DNA of 64,000 nucleotides from Ophiura sarsii (lineage: Eukaryota; Echinodermata; Ophiuroidea; Amphilepidida; Ophiuridae). The notes beneath the pieces are model-generated. The model worked only from the letters and a program-made list of their open reading frames with translations, searched no databases and was not told the DNA's origin. The stretch spans positions 62,039,431 through 62,103,430 of the forward strand of contig CM069442.1 in assembly GCA_035610835.1 (NCBI GenBank), written 5' to 3'. The translations under genes were made by a program, and so were the position numbers. Below are positions 45,157 to 56,153 of the stretch, in pieces. Positions within the stretch are counted from its first letter, which is position 1, and the number at the start of each line of letters is the position of its first letter.

Positions 45157-46310
45157 ATACAATATGGTCATCATAATCAAACTGGACATCACCCTTAACT
45201 GTAGATGACCCAATGTATATACATGTAGATGCTGAAAATCGTCTATCTCTATGGGCGCTCACAGCGGGTGATAAATGCGCACGGAATTGTTAATTGCGGG
45301 CACATGACCCCCTGACAGCGTGAACTAGGACACTGTGATCCATCCAAGTCTAGTTTTTCCCGCTAATTTCCACCCATTTTGACCCCCGGATAGTTTTTCA
45401 ACATTTCCATCCCAAAAGTGTTAAGGTTTAACTTACATGGACTGAATTTAAACACTAGCCAATGTACATTTTGTTTCACAATAAATACTTGATGGTTTCA
45501 CATGTATTTGTATCATGTCTAGGGTCATCATGGCCAGTATGTGTCCATTTCACATGATGAATACCATATCACACAACCAAACTTGATGTTGTTGCCTTTG
45601 TTACCAGGAAGGAAAACTCCATTTCCTCCCATGGTTTCATACCACTTGATCCTGTTTGGATGGTGCACGTACTCATTGCTACGATTTGATACTTTTTCAA
45701 GAATCTACGCAATAGCTGCCCTTTGTGCTGTTACACATGTTATACTGTTTTATAAGGGATTTTTGAACATAGAAAACTAGGGATATTTTATAAATGGCAG
45801 CTATTGTCCATATATTGCCCTTTGTATACAAACCGAAACTAAACCAGGCTAAAATATGAGACAACATTACATTTCAAAAGTGCATTTTATTTGACAATTA
45901 ATTACAATTGTTCAAGCTGAAAACTAATGTGTTGCTGAATGGGGAAAACTTAAATCAAAAGTCTCAGAATCTTCTTGAAGTTGAGCCGGACCCATAATGC
46001 ATGTGTTGATGATCTAACTTCGACATCCATACGATGTTGGACAAATATGACTGACTGTCAAATGCTAGTATGTCTCTGACGTAATGACGTAGATAACACT
46101 GTATTCACCTTTGCATTGACACATTGGATATCACAGGAATCAAGGTATGTGGGATATAAATAATTACATCTTGAGTTCAAGGTGTTAATCAAGTGGAAGG
46201 TTAGGAAGATGAAATTTGTGGTACAAAATGCAATGTAATGTGCGTAGCTCATATTATTGTCCATTCATTTTTCCCCCCTCTGTGTATAAACATTTGTGAC
46301 CCTATATACA
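45157..46310. other. Non-coding DNA with one exon-like frame
   Basis: Apart from the hydrophobic frame described separately (45521-45780), no gene, repeat end or RNA structure is recognised. Confidence 0.35.
45521..45780 (+). CDS. Exon-like hydrophobic open frame (unknown; weak)
   Basis: After an acceptor-like TTTGTATCATGTCTAG the frame is open for about 86 codons to a TAG at 45778-45780. The second half is strongly hydrophobic with two likely membrane segments (around H-L-I-L-F-G-W-C-T-Y-S-L-L and I-Y-A-I-A-A-L-C-A-V-T-H-V-I-L). The spacing loosely recalls paired membrane helices of large transporters or membrane cyclases, but no diagnostic motif is present and none of the cyclase catalytic motifs was seen in the window. 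No donor precedes the stop, so it would be a terminal exon. It may well be chance. Confidence 0.2.
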
Positions 46311-46425
46311 GGCTCCGAAAAAAGTTATTTTTGTGAGAGCAACTCTGTAGCTTGATGCACAATCACCTGGACTCCGGCTGCGGCGGCCCGGGTTCAATCA
46401 CCAGGGCAGCACACACCATTTTGTG
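46311..46425 (+). repeat. tRNA-derived repeat, copy 1
   Basis: TGTAGCTTGATGCAC (A-box-like, about 46345) and CCGGGTTCAATCACC (B-box-like, about 46387) stand at a tRNA-like distance after GGCTCCGAAAAAAGTTATTT. The leader and A-box region recur at 46790-46857. The arms do not fold into a clean cloverleaf. Confidence 0.55.
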
Positions 46426-46492
46426 TGTCATTATTTATCCTGTGTTTCCCCCGAAAGCTTTATTACTACAACCCCACAAGAATGGGTTAGGC

Positions 46493-46760
46493 TTAAAGGG
46501 GCATTAAGAGATGTGGTGGAGGCACCTATTTTACAATTGTATTACATGTATGAACTAACAACTAAGGATTAAGAAAAATCAGCCCTCTTACATGGTTAAG
46601 GGCGGTATTCCAACATATTTAAAACATTGTTTTAATGAAGTTTTGCTGGGATTATTTTTTAGTAGAAACAACATTAATGGCCATTTTTTATGTTCATCTA
46701 GAATTTTGAAGTAAATTAATTAAAATTTAAAAAAATCAAGATGAAATTGTGTTCCTTTAA
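46493..46760. mobile_element. TTAAAGGGGCA element, copy 2 (internally deleted)
   Basis: TTAAAGGGGCATTAAGAGAT at the left and TGTTCCTTTAA at the right match 20196-20564. About 100 bp are missing relative to copy 1, including the GCGCCCTCAA block and the region from TTGTACAAC to CCAGCATTT. It lies between two copies of a tRNA-derived repeat (46311 and 46790), which suggests insertion near or into that repeat. Confidence 0.75.
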
Positions 46761-46789
46761 TGAATACAATGCCTATAAGTTCAAATATA

Positions 46790-46857
46790 TAGGCTCCAAA
46801 AAGTCATTTTTGTGAGTGCTACTCCCGTAGCGTTGCCCCATCACCTGGATTCCGACC
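46790..46857 (+). repeat. tRNA-derived repeat, copy 2 (truncated)
   Basis: AGGCTCCAAAAAGTCATTTT, GTGAGTGCTACTCCCGTAGC and CATCACCTGGATTCCG correspond to copy 1 at 46311-46375; the B box part is missing. Confidence 0.5.
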
Positions 46858-47432
46858 TATAAATTCAAATATCATGTTTCCTTCTATGTTTTCAATCAAA
46901 CAAAGATTTTACAAAACAAACTTGGTCAACTATTGCTAGAAAAACATTTAACATTTGAAAAATGGTTTGAATTTTGCCTTTTCCTCGACAAAAATAGAGT
47001 TTTTATTTCATGACATTGGTATGTGATGATCAATGTGTAATCTCAATTAAAACACACCTGTATATACAAAACATATACCACAATTATTAAGTAAATAGGT
47101 AAATTATACCATTTGGGTCAATCGTGCTGCCAATTAAACGGTGTAAGGCCAAGTAAAAAAATAGAATGTTTATTATCCTCTTATATCTTTCACCGGAGAT
47201 TTGTTTTAGTATAAGACAATTATTGCATTTTATATGAAAAGTTAAATCACAGACCTTTAAATTCAAAGACATTAAGAAATAGGGCCAATGTTAGATCATT
47301 AAATGAGGTTTTATTGTAAACTCATGAACACTCACCATTTTGTTGTGTATCGTCCTCTATTGAGAGCTATGTTATAGTGCCCTCTATCTTTCTAAACACT
47401 TTCCACTTGGCTATAGCATTAGTTTTACCATA
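46858..47432. other. Non-coding DNA
   Basis: Nothing with defined structure or coding potential is seen. Confidence 0.4.
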
Positions 47433-47677
47433 TTATGTGACCAGTCACATCAAAATGGACATGTTGTCGGCAGATACAGTTTGAGATAGAGGTCAATATG
47501 TTATTCACAAAGAAAACCAAAAAATAAAATACGCTTCTTCAAATCATATCTTGTGATTACAAAGTCTGATTACCTTTATAATTTCATAGCTTAAAATGTG
47601 CTCTTTCAAATCATCCCTGAAACTCATATTTGATTCGGACTTACAACATGTCCAATTTGATGTGATGGGTCACATAA
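47433..47677. mobile_element. 245-bp MITE with TTATGTGACC ends
   Basis: TTATGTGACCAGTCACATCA (left) is mirrored by TGATGTGATGGGTCACATAA (right); the symmetry continues through GGACATGTTGT to about 40 bp with a few mismatches. A left-end fragment is embedded in the tandem array near 43144. TTA or TA at the borders may be the target. Non-coding. Confidence 0.78.
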
Positions 47678-47894
47678 TTTATACAAAACAGATTTTTCAG
47701 AAACCTTTCCCAACTTTCTAAGTCTATCCTAACAATTACTGAACCGATGCTAGTCATGTTTGTCCTTATTATAATGGATTTCATATGGTGATTCCAAATA
47801 TGGTGATGAAATTCAATACTTATGACATCTTTGAAACATTTTGTGACATTTTGGAACTGTCATCTGCAAATGACTGCCGCATGGACAGTTTTAA
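47678..47894 (-). mobile_element. TTAACACTTTCCA element, copy 2, left part lost
   Basis: The reverse complement matches 1991-2237 through most of its length (CATGCGGCAG, TTCCAAAATGTCACAAAATG, TTGAATTTCATCACCATATT, GGTTCAGTAAT, AAATCTGTTTTGTAT). One TIR survives at 47876-47894 with changes. The other is absent, exactly where the 47433-47677 MITE ends, so the MITE may have inserted there with a deletion. Confidence 0.7.
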
Positions 47895-49499
47895 ATGTGG
47901 ACTATAATTGTGTGCTCCTGTATCAAATGGTTCTGTTGTCTTGAAAAACAAAGTATGATTCACAAGAATTGAAGTATTTCAAATAAAGGAAGAGTTTTAA
48001 GACCAAGAAGCATTTGAAAGGTTTTGTGTGTATCTCTATGATACTGTACTAATCACACCTATGGAAAAGATGCCTAATTTGGTGTCCTTCTGAAAATGTA
48101 AACTTCTAAATTGGCTATCAATACTTTACTTGCACACAACAAAAACACACCAAACCACATGAGAAATGAAACATGTTTTTATTTTGGCTTGCGCCTTACT
48201 TTATTGACTCTGTGTGCAGTAGGTAGACGTGGTGTAAACATAAATTCACTGATAGCTGTTAATATTTTGCAAAAGAGCATGCAAACCCTCAATATTTTAT
48301 CAAAAATATCACTATCTCAGCCTTAGTCACTATCAAGTAATCAAGGACTTTGAACTGTGTGGTTTGTCTCTATGTATTCAAACATTGATTCTAGAAGAAA
48401 ATAAAGAATATACATGTTAGTATCATAAATATATCAGGCGTAATTCTTTATTGATGTAACTTGCAGTTCACATTAAAAAAACAACAACATTTATTATGTC
48501 TTTGGATATCATTTGAATATTTGTTGTGGGCATTTATATTCCATTGTGATTGGAAAGAGGATATATTGTTTTAGTAAGTGGATTGGTATTGCAAGAAGAC
48601 ATTCCCAGTATGGAAAAAGGCAAGTTATATTGTAAAGTAGCATAGTTTGTAATGCGTAATTTGGTTGGTCATAATCATGCGTGGTAGTGTGTACTGTGAT
48701 ATCAAGTTGTTTCTAACGTGACTTTAATGAGTTAGTTTATCGTTAGATCTATTGGGACTCTTTGTGAGCAAAATGGGATGTATTGATAATTGGATATCAC
48801 AGATGTTTGAACGGAGCACTTTTGCAATTGAAGAACTGTTAAATGTGATAAACAGTTGCCATTCTGAACAAATTCAATTTAATTAGGGATTTACAGAATT
48901 TAATCAAATGTGCAACTAGTAAAAGCTTGTAAGGTATCAGGAGATATTTTCAGCACAAGCAAAACTATAGCCTATTATCATTTTAACTGCTGAATAATTA
49001 GTATTATTATTTATATCAGGCTTTTTAATGGTACAGTAAAAGTGTGTATTGAATATTGTGCACCAAGTTCCCGGATGTGTGTCACCCAAAATATTCAAAA
49101 AATATTGCCGTCCAATATTTTTGTGTGGCGCAAGAAGATGTGCGCAGGAGTATTATGCGCAGATGATGCGCATGGGTAAATATTTGAGATCGGCGTTTCA
49201 ATCTTACTGAGATTAAAGGTCAGTTCGGGCTAACTTTTTTTTAAAAATCAAAACATTCTGTTATATAATTAATAATAATAATATGTCTTATTTTCGGGGG
49301 TACAAGAATAAATTGCACTCACTATAAAATATTCTTGTATCACCCTCAAAGTTATTCAATATTATATAAATATTATTATTATTTTCATTTCATTAAAAAG
49401 CATTAAACAAATTTAAATTATCATATAACTTCCTGAATATATATATATGATTGCAATTTATTCTGATATTGGGCTTTATCCATGCTTCTCCCAGGGATA

Positions 49500-49530
<31 letters not shown>

Positions 49531-49832
49531 TATTTATTATCTTTACCCAGGGTTGCCCGAATCGAGCTGGCCGCTGTTCTTACTCGGGGCCCTGCACATC
49601 AATATAATACATGCGTAAATATAATGACTTAATAAAAATACATGAGATATAATAATGACAATATGATTATGTATAGAGTATAAAACCCAATGGACAACAC
49701 TCATAAATCTATCACATAATGCATACAATAAAAACATATAAAATTATTTGATTACATACCTGTATATCTGTATGACCAAGGGGGAGGGAGGGGGGGGGGG
49801 GGGGGGGGGGTGGGTGGGTGTGTGTGGGGGGG

Positions 49833-49863
<31 letters not shown>

Positions 49864-50630
49864 GTTAATGCCCAGATTTGATAAGCTGTATCTGTGACAT
49901 TCAAGAGCAGATTTTGCATGTAGTATCTGGCCAGGAGGCAGTGTAGTGGTGCAAATTTCTTGTAAAATGGGGGTATTAATGACCTGAAATGATCCCATAA
50001 AGTGGCTGAAAGAACCTAAATGGTTCCGATTTGCCAAAATCAGGGGGATCCCCTTATCTCCCAGAGGTTTGTGCCAGGTAGGTGGGGGTAATGAAAATGA
50101 ATCTGTCACCAAATCCGATCCATGATCAACTAGGGTACGGGTCATCCATGGCGAATGGTCAATGAGTGTCTTTCCATGTTATACCCCTTGGGATACTATA
50201 ATACACAAATTGTTGTATCATTTTATATGACTTGCCACTATTCAGGAACCCATTTGACTATGCCCTTGTCATCATGGTCAATGGGTGTCGCTCTCAGTCA
50301 TGGTATCTATCGTAGCTGTCATGCATGCATGTTATGTTGCGTTACAATACCCATAGGAAGTGTATCTCATGTCCATAGGATTGGTCATCTTAGGGTGTCG
50401 TGCCACTGAGATTTTCAGCCAAAGGCTAGCAGAACGAAAGGCGTCAGAGATGCAAAAGGCATCTGAAAAGGATTATGAAAGGAATTTCCTTTTAATTTGC
50501 TTTAAAATATAACTGGCATATGAATGCCTGGCTTCACCCAAATTGTTGTTGCATGTTTTTGCACGCTTTATGAGATTGCTTCAAATTGCAATCGAATTAT
50601 ATTCTTTGAGAAATAGGTCTCTTTTCTCGC
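47895..50630. other. Non-coding DNA with microsatellites and G tract
   Basis: Short (AT)n at about 49438-49448, (ATT)n at about 49498-49526, and a G-rich tract at 49781-49863 with G runs of up to 20 interrupted by TGTGTG and TGGGTGGG. Frames rich in Y or P here are caused by these tracts. No supported gene. Confidence 0.45.
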
Positions 50631-50639
50631 AGGAATGTT

Positions 50640-50985
50640 TTAATCTCTTGTTGTGTCTTGATCTTGTTGATGCAATCTATCAGACTATATGATGCATTCT
50701 GTCATTGCTACTATTCCATAGTGGTCAATCTGGTCATGCCAATGTCTTTGCTAGTCAACCATGGAATTCAGTGTTGAAGTATTATTTTATCAATAAAAAT
50801 AATTTCATATTCTGCTATACATATAATAAGTGTCATCTCACAGCAAATAAATGACATCTTTTCATTGCAATAGAACTCTTTCTCACAGGATCTCTAGTCA
50901 TGTCTTGATCTTGTTGATGCAATCCATCATAGACTATGATCATGATGATGTAATCCGTCACTGCTACTATTCCATGGGGTTGTGT
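50640..50985 (+). repeat. Tandem duplication, about 257-bp offset
   Basis: GTCTTGATCTTGTTGATGCA occurs at about 50654 and 50912, and GCTACTATTCCAT at about 50707 and 50963, giving an offset of about 257 bp between diverged copies. The continuation of the first copy (TGGTCAATCTGGTCATG, CAATGTCTTTGCTAGTCAACC) recurs at about 53290, so a third partial copy lies 2.6 kb away. Confidence 0.65.
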
Positions 50986-50987
50986 AA

Positions 50988-51162
50988 GTAGCGAGTTGTG
51001 TAACAGCGAGTTGTATATTGGCGAGTTGTGGGGCGAGTTGTGAAGCGAGTTGTGAGGGGAGTTGTGGAGCGAGTTGTGAGGCGAGTTGTGAGGCGAGTTG
51101 TAGCTGTTGTATGTAATGTAACTAATAGCTCTATTATGTGGAGAGTTGTGGGGCGAGTTGAA
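50988..51162. repeat. GCGAGTTGTG minisatellite, arm 1
   Basis: About twelve copies of a 10-12-bp word (GCGAGTTGTG with a short spacer). Near its right end lies a unique insert TAGCTGTTGTATGTAATGTA followed by ACTAATAGCTCTATTATG. The whole arrangement is present in reverse complement at 53115-53262. Confidence 0.85.
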
Positions 51163-53100
51163 GCGCTATTGTGTGGAGTAGAGGTTTGGGGTTGGGGTGG
51201 TTGTGGTGGGTTTGGCAGGCGCGGATCAAGTGGGGGGGGGGGCAGAGGGAGTGCCCCTCTTTCTGCATTGCCGTGGAGGGCGGTGCTGTGCACAGCATTG
51301 GTTAATCCAATAATGAATAGTTAGTTTTTGGATCTGCTCCTGTTATGCCTCTGAAACCTTGTAGTGGTCAGTGGCAGCACCAGTCAAGATTTTTGGGGGT
51401 AAGCAGAGGGCAAGACAAATTCGTGAAAAACGTGCATAAATGTCGGCTTTTTATTTATTGAAAAATTGCCCAAATTACCTTAAGCTTAAGCTAATTTAAA
51501 TTAATTTTGATCTAAAATCTCAACATTTTGCGATTGTTTGGGGAACAAAATAGAATGGGGCTTGAGCTAACCTGAAGGGGGGGGGGGGGAAGTGGTGGGT
51601 TGGGCATGACGGGGGGGGGGGGGGGGGGGGGGTAATGACTGGGGGACATTTGCCACTAAGTGGTGGGTATATATTAATGTGGAATATTGGTATAGGGTAA
51701 GACATATTGTCTTAATAATTTTGAGTTATGGATGTGTCAAAGTTCAAGGGACATGCAGCAGGCCGGGTGCGTGTCCATTGAACACGCAGCAGGGGTGTTT
51801 TTAGTTCTGATTTTTTTTAATTTGCTTTTAAACTAAAGGTAAACATGACACATGTTTAACAAATCATTAACATGTGACAGAAATAGTTATTCGTAGAAAA
51901 ATCCAAATTTAAGCTTATTACATTCCTATTCAGCGTGTAAACTAAAATGTTTTGCTTGTATCAGCAAAGAATATTTGCAGCTGAATATTTGAATCAATGT
52001 TTTGTTGTACTATAGAGGGCTGATTTTCTTATTCCTTACAGGGGAAGTTCATACATATAATACAATTGTAAAATAATATAATTGAGGGCGCTGCCTTAAG
52101 CACATCACTGCATATGCCTTAAATCATTCTTTAATTAGGTTTTGACTATGTGAAGGTCAATAGATGACTTATATTTTGTGTTGGGTTTATTTATTACAAA
52201 GTGCAACATCCAGATGCAAACATGATCTATACACTCTTAAAACAATGTGGTCATTAAGGTGGCTCTATTGCCCTTCACCGGAAAATAGAATTTCCTTATT
52301 TTGTAATATACACTGCAACCTCTTTGTTTATAGTACATGATAACTTTGTTGTTTGCATAATTTAATATAAACAAGTCAGAAATTACTTTCCAAAATAGTT
52401 ATAATTGTCAATTGAAATTTGAACTCTGCCTCCCCAGCCACTGATTTTGTATTCAAATCAGATCTGACCCCAAGGACCAGACAACAGAACCATGCTTCGA
52501 GCTGACTGACCTTGGTTTCATGTTCCCTTGCAGTGATATTTTTCCTAGCACCATTCCAATTTTAGGAAGAAGTCTACATGTCAGTAGCGGATCCAGGGTG
52601 GGGGTAGGGGGGGGGGGGGGGGGTCAATCCCCCTGTACAATTTTGTTTTCTGAATGAATATAATGACCACATGCAAATAATGGTAATGTCCCACATACAA
52701 TCTAGCGATGAACTGTGTCTAGATTTATTTTTTTCAGTAGCCAGGGGAGTCTTTTTTCTCAAAGTTCATTGAACCACATTGCCATCCCTATAACCATGAT
52801 AACAAAAAATAGAGATTTTTGCGCATGGAAAAATCTCTTAAGCTTAACGAATTAAGCATTTTAAGGAGAGGCAAGTGGTGTTAATCAATGAAGAAATGTT
52901 TTTAGGGGAAAGTATCATGACTGGGGAATTGGCATTCCCACCTGGACAGATGTTTTTTGGACAAATAAGAATTGAATTCGATTTTTTGATCAGTTTTGGA
53001 AAAAACACCCCCTGCCCCTTCCCCCCCCCCCCCCCACCTCCTTCCCCATTTTGTTTCAATTAGAAGTTTTTAAAAAATAATCTAATTTATATTATCATGC
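51163..53100. other. Region of G runs and element relics between the two inverted arms
   Basis: G runs lie at about 51231-51242, 51579-51589, 51611-51632 and 52606-52623; a C run at 53021-53035. A minus-strand relic of the TTAAAGGGGCA family lies at about 52015-52122 (AGGGCTGATTTTCTTATTCC, AATTGAGGGCGCTGCC). CAGTAGCGGATCCAGGGTGG at about 52581 resembles a hAT-type element end leading into a G run. No gene is seen; proline- or glycine-rich frames come from the homopolymers. Confidence 0.5.
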
Positions 53101-53114
53101 AATCTTGATTGATT

Positions 53115-53262
53115 ACAACTCGCCCCACAACTCTCCACACAATAGAGCTATTAGTTACATTACATACAATAGCTACAACTCGCCTCACAACTCGCCTCAC
53201 AACTCGCTCTACAACTCGCTCTACAACTCGCCAAAGAACAACTTGCTCTTTCACAACTCGCC
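53115..53262. repeat. CACAACTCGC minisatellite, arm 2 (inverted)
   Basis: Copies of CACAACTCGC and TACAACTCGC surround CATAATAGAGCTATTAGTTA-type sequence, the reverse complement of arm 1 (50988-51162). The two arms could form a large hairpin with a loop of about 2 kb. Frames read S-P-H-N or T-T-R-L repeats and are not genes. Confidence 0.85.
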
Positions 53263-53444
53263 ATATAGCCATCCCCCTATTCCATCGTGGTCAATCTGGT
53301 CATGGCGATGTCTTTGCTAGTCAACCATGATGTTCAGTGTTGAAGCATTCTTGTCCTGAGGGGTCTGGGATTTGCAAAGTTTGATATGGGTCTAGACCGG
53401 GAAAGCCAGACCGCAGGGCACTGTCCAGAATGAGGTAATGTAGT

Positions 53445-53802
53445 ATTTTCAACAGTGGCGTACCCAGTTTTTGGAAACTAGGGGGGGGGGGGGGGGGGGG
53501 CACAACCATAGTTGTACCGACGAGAGGCATGATGTACCGACAATTCTTTTTACAGACTCCCAAAAATATTAAAAATGCACAAATTTTTCCCCGTCAATAG
53601 CTGAAAACTTGATGGGGGGGGGGGGGGGTAGCGATGTCAACTTGTCCGCATAACCGGCCAAAAAAAATTGCATGGTCAAAATTGCATGGTCAAAATTGCA
53701 TGGTCAAAATTGCAAATCTACCGACAGAGGGTCGTTTTTACCGACGGGGTTATTTCAGGGGGGGGGGCCCTGATCCCCCCTGGGAACGCCACTGATTTTC
53801 AT
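53445..53802. mobile_element. hAT-like element, CAGTGGCGTACCCAG ends
   Basis: The element runs from CAGTGGCGTACCCAG (53453) to CTGGGAACGCCACTG (53794), a 15-bp TIR with one mismatch. The flanks are ATTTTCAA (53445-53452) and ATTTTCAT (53795-53802), a 7-of-8 match as expected for an 8-bp hAT target duplication. Inside are G runs at about 53481-53500, 53614-53628 and 53757-53767, and four copies of a 14-bp word (AAAATTGCATGGTC, about 53665-53714). About 342 bp, no transposase. Confidence 0.8.
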
Positions 53803-54100
53803 GATTGTGAAGACTGGTCATCAATTATAATGTTTGATGACTTGACTTGACTTGACTTAAGTCACTGAAAGCAATGATGAGATTTCTCAGGTAGCTGAAT
53901 ATAAAAGGGAGAATAGTTCAAATTAAAAATTGCTGTACACATTTTACAATTTTTAGATTGTAACATTTGAACAGCAATTTTTAAAAGTATTTGCCTACCG
54001 AGAGCTACTTTGTATAGAGAGGAAGAGTGCCTTAATGATCTGTGATGAAGTGTTGTATTTCCATGACTACTAAGTCTTGCCTCATTGAAATCTGCATCTA
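53803..54100. other. Short non-coding spacer
   Basis: A TGACT pentamer array (TGACTTGACTTGACTTGACT) occurs at about 53837-53856. Nothing else was seen. Confidence 0.4.
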
Positions 54101-54381
54101 CAATCATGTGCAAAACTGTTGGGACACTTCCTGCATGTCTTGTGGAACGGTGGTCCCTCCCCCTAAATTCAATGTTGGTCCATATAAAAGCATCGTCCAG
54201 CAACGGGCTGTGTTATATATATATCAGCCCCAACATTGATTGCGGGGGGTGGGGGTGGGGGATGGCAGCTTTACATAAACTAGTTTTGACTATCATACTT
54301 TCAACTGACAGGTTTTTACTCATTTTGGAAGATATTTCATGCGCAAGTGTATAGTGTCCCAACAGGTTTTGAACAAGATTG
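54101..54381. mobile_element. TA-flanked 281-bp Tc1/mariner-like MITE, copy 1
   Basis: It starts CAATCATGTGCAAAACTGTT then GGGACACT, and ends AGTGTCCCAACAGG then TTTTGAACAAGATTG; the TIR is about 29 bp with a few mismatches. TA flanks both sides (54099-54100 and 54382-54383). The CAAAA.TGTTGGGACACT pattern is typical of Tc1/mariner ends. Copy 2 at 56154-56434 has the same length and appears identical base for base by eye. Frames of 65-113 codons here are not considered genes. Confidence 0.88.
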
Positions 54382-54710
54382 TATTAAAGCATTGAAAAAA
54401 ATAATGTACTAAATTCATATAAGTCCTTGTAACTGCATTAAAAATGTTCCAATTAATCTCATATTTGGCAATATTAGAGAGCGATAATGTACGATTAGTA
54501 TCGTTTGTTTAAAAAAAAGAATGGGTTAGTAATATCTTCAATTTAAAGGGGCATTGTCTGAATTATGCACCTAAATGGTACTTTTAATCAAGACTTCTTT
54601 ATAAGATATAGGTAAAACAAATAATGTCATTTTATCATGACATGATTTTATTTTAAAAGAAACACGTAGATCTCTTTGAGTGACATGTTAGCAATAAGCA
54701 CCAATATTGT

Positions 54711-54909
54711 TTATATTCTTGCGTCATGTAAATATTCAAAACATAGACCGATGTCAGACTCGAACCTATATACAACATTTGGTTTAACTACATGTACAAT
54801 ATTGTGTGTAAGACAACAGCGCGCTAGACCGGTCGGCCATGGAGGGAACACACCACTTTGCAACGTTTTAAAGAATATCAGGACTATAATTATGGACACA
54901 ATCGATATA
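54711..54909 (-). repeat. tRNA-like foldback, left arm
   Basis: The minus-strand sequence (TCCATGGCCGACCGGTCTAG, CGCGCTGTTGTCTTACAC, GGTTCGAGTCTGACATC) is a tRNA-derived unit: an A-box-like GGCCGACCGGTCTAGCGC and a good B box GGTTCGAGTC. It is repeated in plus orientation at 55151-55330 with few differences, giving arms of about 180-200 bp around a loop of about 240 bp. Confidence 0.8.
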
Positions 54910-55150
54910 GGCTATTCACAGTATGCCAAAATGCTACATGTAGAATCGATTGGATCGACAGTAAGCCATGAGTTATAAAAAGGAAAATATGTCAAAGACC
55001 TTTATATTAAAGTAATGGCATACTGTTGGAAATCGACTTTCCCATACTTGTTTTGACTTCTGATTGAAAATTATCTATGGATTACTGTTATCGCCCATCA
55101 AAATACGTTGTCAAAATGAACTATAATACATTGCATTAACAACAACGGCT

Positions 55151-55330
55151 AACCGATATCGATTGTGTCCATAATAGTCCTGATATTCTTTAAAACGTTG
55201 TTAAGTGGTGTGTTCCCTCCATGGCCTACCGGTCTAGCGCGCTGTTGTCTTACACACAACATTGTACATGTAGTAAACAAAATGTTGTATATAGGTTCGA
55301 GTCTGACATCGGCCTATGTTTTGAATACTT
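55151..55330 (+). repeat. tRNA-like foldback, right arm
   Basis: CGATATCGATTGTGTCCATA, TCCTGATATTCTTTAAAACG, GTGGTGTGTTCCCTCCATGG, then the A-box-like GGCCTACCGGTCTAGCGC and B box GGTTCGAGTC. It mirrors 54711-54909. The whole foldback sits between the two identical 281-bp elements. Its frames on either strand share translated words only because the arms are the same sequence. Confidence 0.8.
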
Positions 55331-56153
55331 TAAAACTTAAATCCATATCCCCGTACACTTTTAAAAATGCCAGAGAACTCTATATAAGTGCGTTTAATAC
55401 AAATTATGTATTTTGTTTTTACATTTTTTGTATTCATTAAGTAAAAGAATTAATTCAAATAGTTAAATACTTAATACGATAGTGTGTGCGCCGATTGATT
55501 TAACTTGTTGGTAGTCGCCAAAGCAACCACAATGTTCCCCAATTGAGATGCATACGAGTTGCGTAATCGATTAGAGCGCCCACCCTTCCTTGTTATGTAA
55601 TCCATTTTCCGTGACGCAGGAGTCGCGTAAGCGACGAGAGTATTTTCGAGCATGTTTGGATGGTATTATATGTTATCAAGAAACCATTTGAATCTAAATA
55701 ACTGGCAATATCCATTACTTCTTGGGCATCTAGTGTGCAAAATATACCCCCGTAATTAAAAGTGAACTATCCCTATAAGTAAGTTGGAGCATAACATTTT
55801 TAAGTAGTTGGTCACATGACCGATAACATGACCTATATATCCTCCAAATCTGATCAAGAAACCCTTTATTGAATCAAAAGTTGTGTCTAAAAACGGAAAA
55901 CAGGTGATGCAATCGTTTAAAACACCCACCGCTGTAAATTAGATACTTTGAAATTATGACACTTCATCAAAATAAAGGTTATTTATGTATTTTATTAAAT
56001 ATGTATACGTAATTAGACTATGAAATTCAACTCGGAATGTTACAGAAGCAATATTCTTCATTTCTTAAAAAGAATTGTTGAAATCAAAGCTACCGTTTTC
56101 GAGATATAGCGATTTTTGTATTATTTATAGCTCACTTTCTCACTCCCTTAATA
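55331..56153. other. Non-coding DNA
   Basis: A CG-richer patch lies at about 55485-55650 with a 60-codon minus frame and no domain. No RNA gene was found. Confidence 0.35.

Noticed and set aside
49744..50145. 133-codon proline-rich minus-strand frame
   Set aside because: It is a translation of the G-rich low-complexity tract and its flanks; homopolymer length is also error-prone.
53105..53330. Frames reading S-P-H-N-S-P-H-N or T-T-R-L-T-T-R repeats
   Set aside because: Products of the CACAACTCGC minisatellite, without coding signals.
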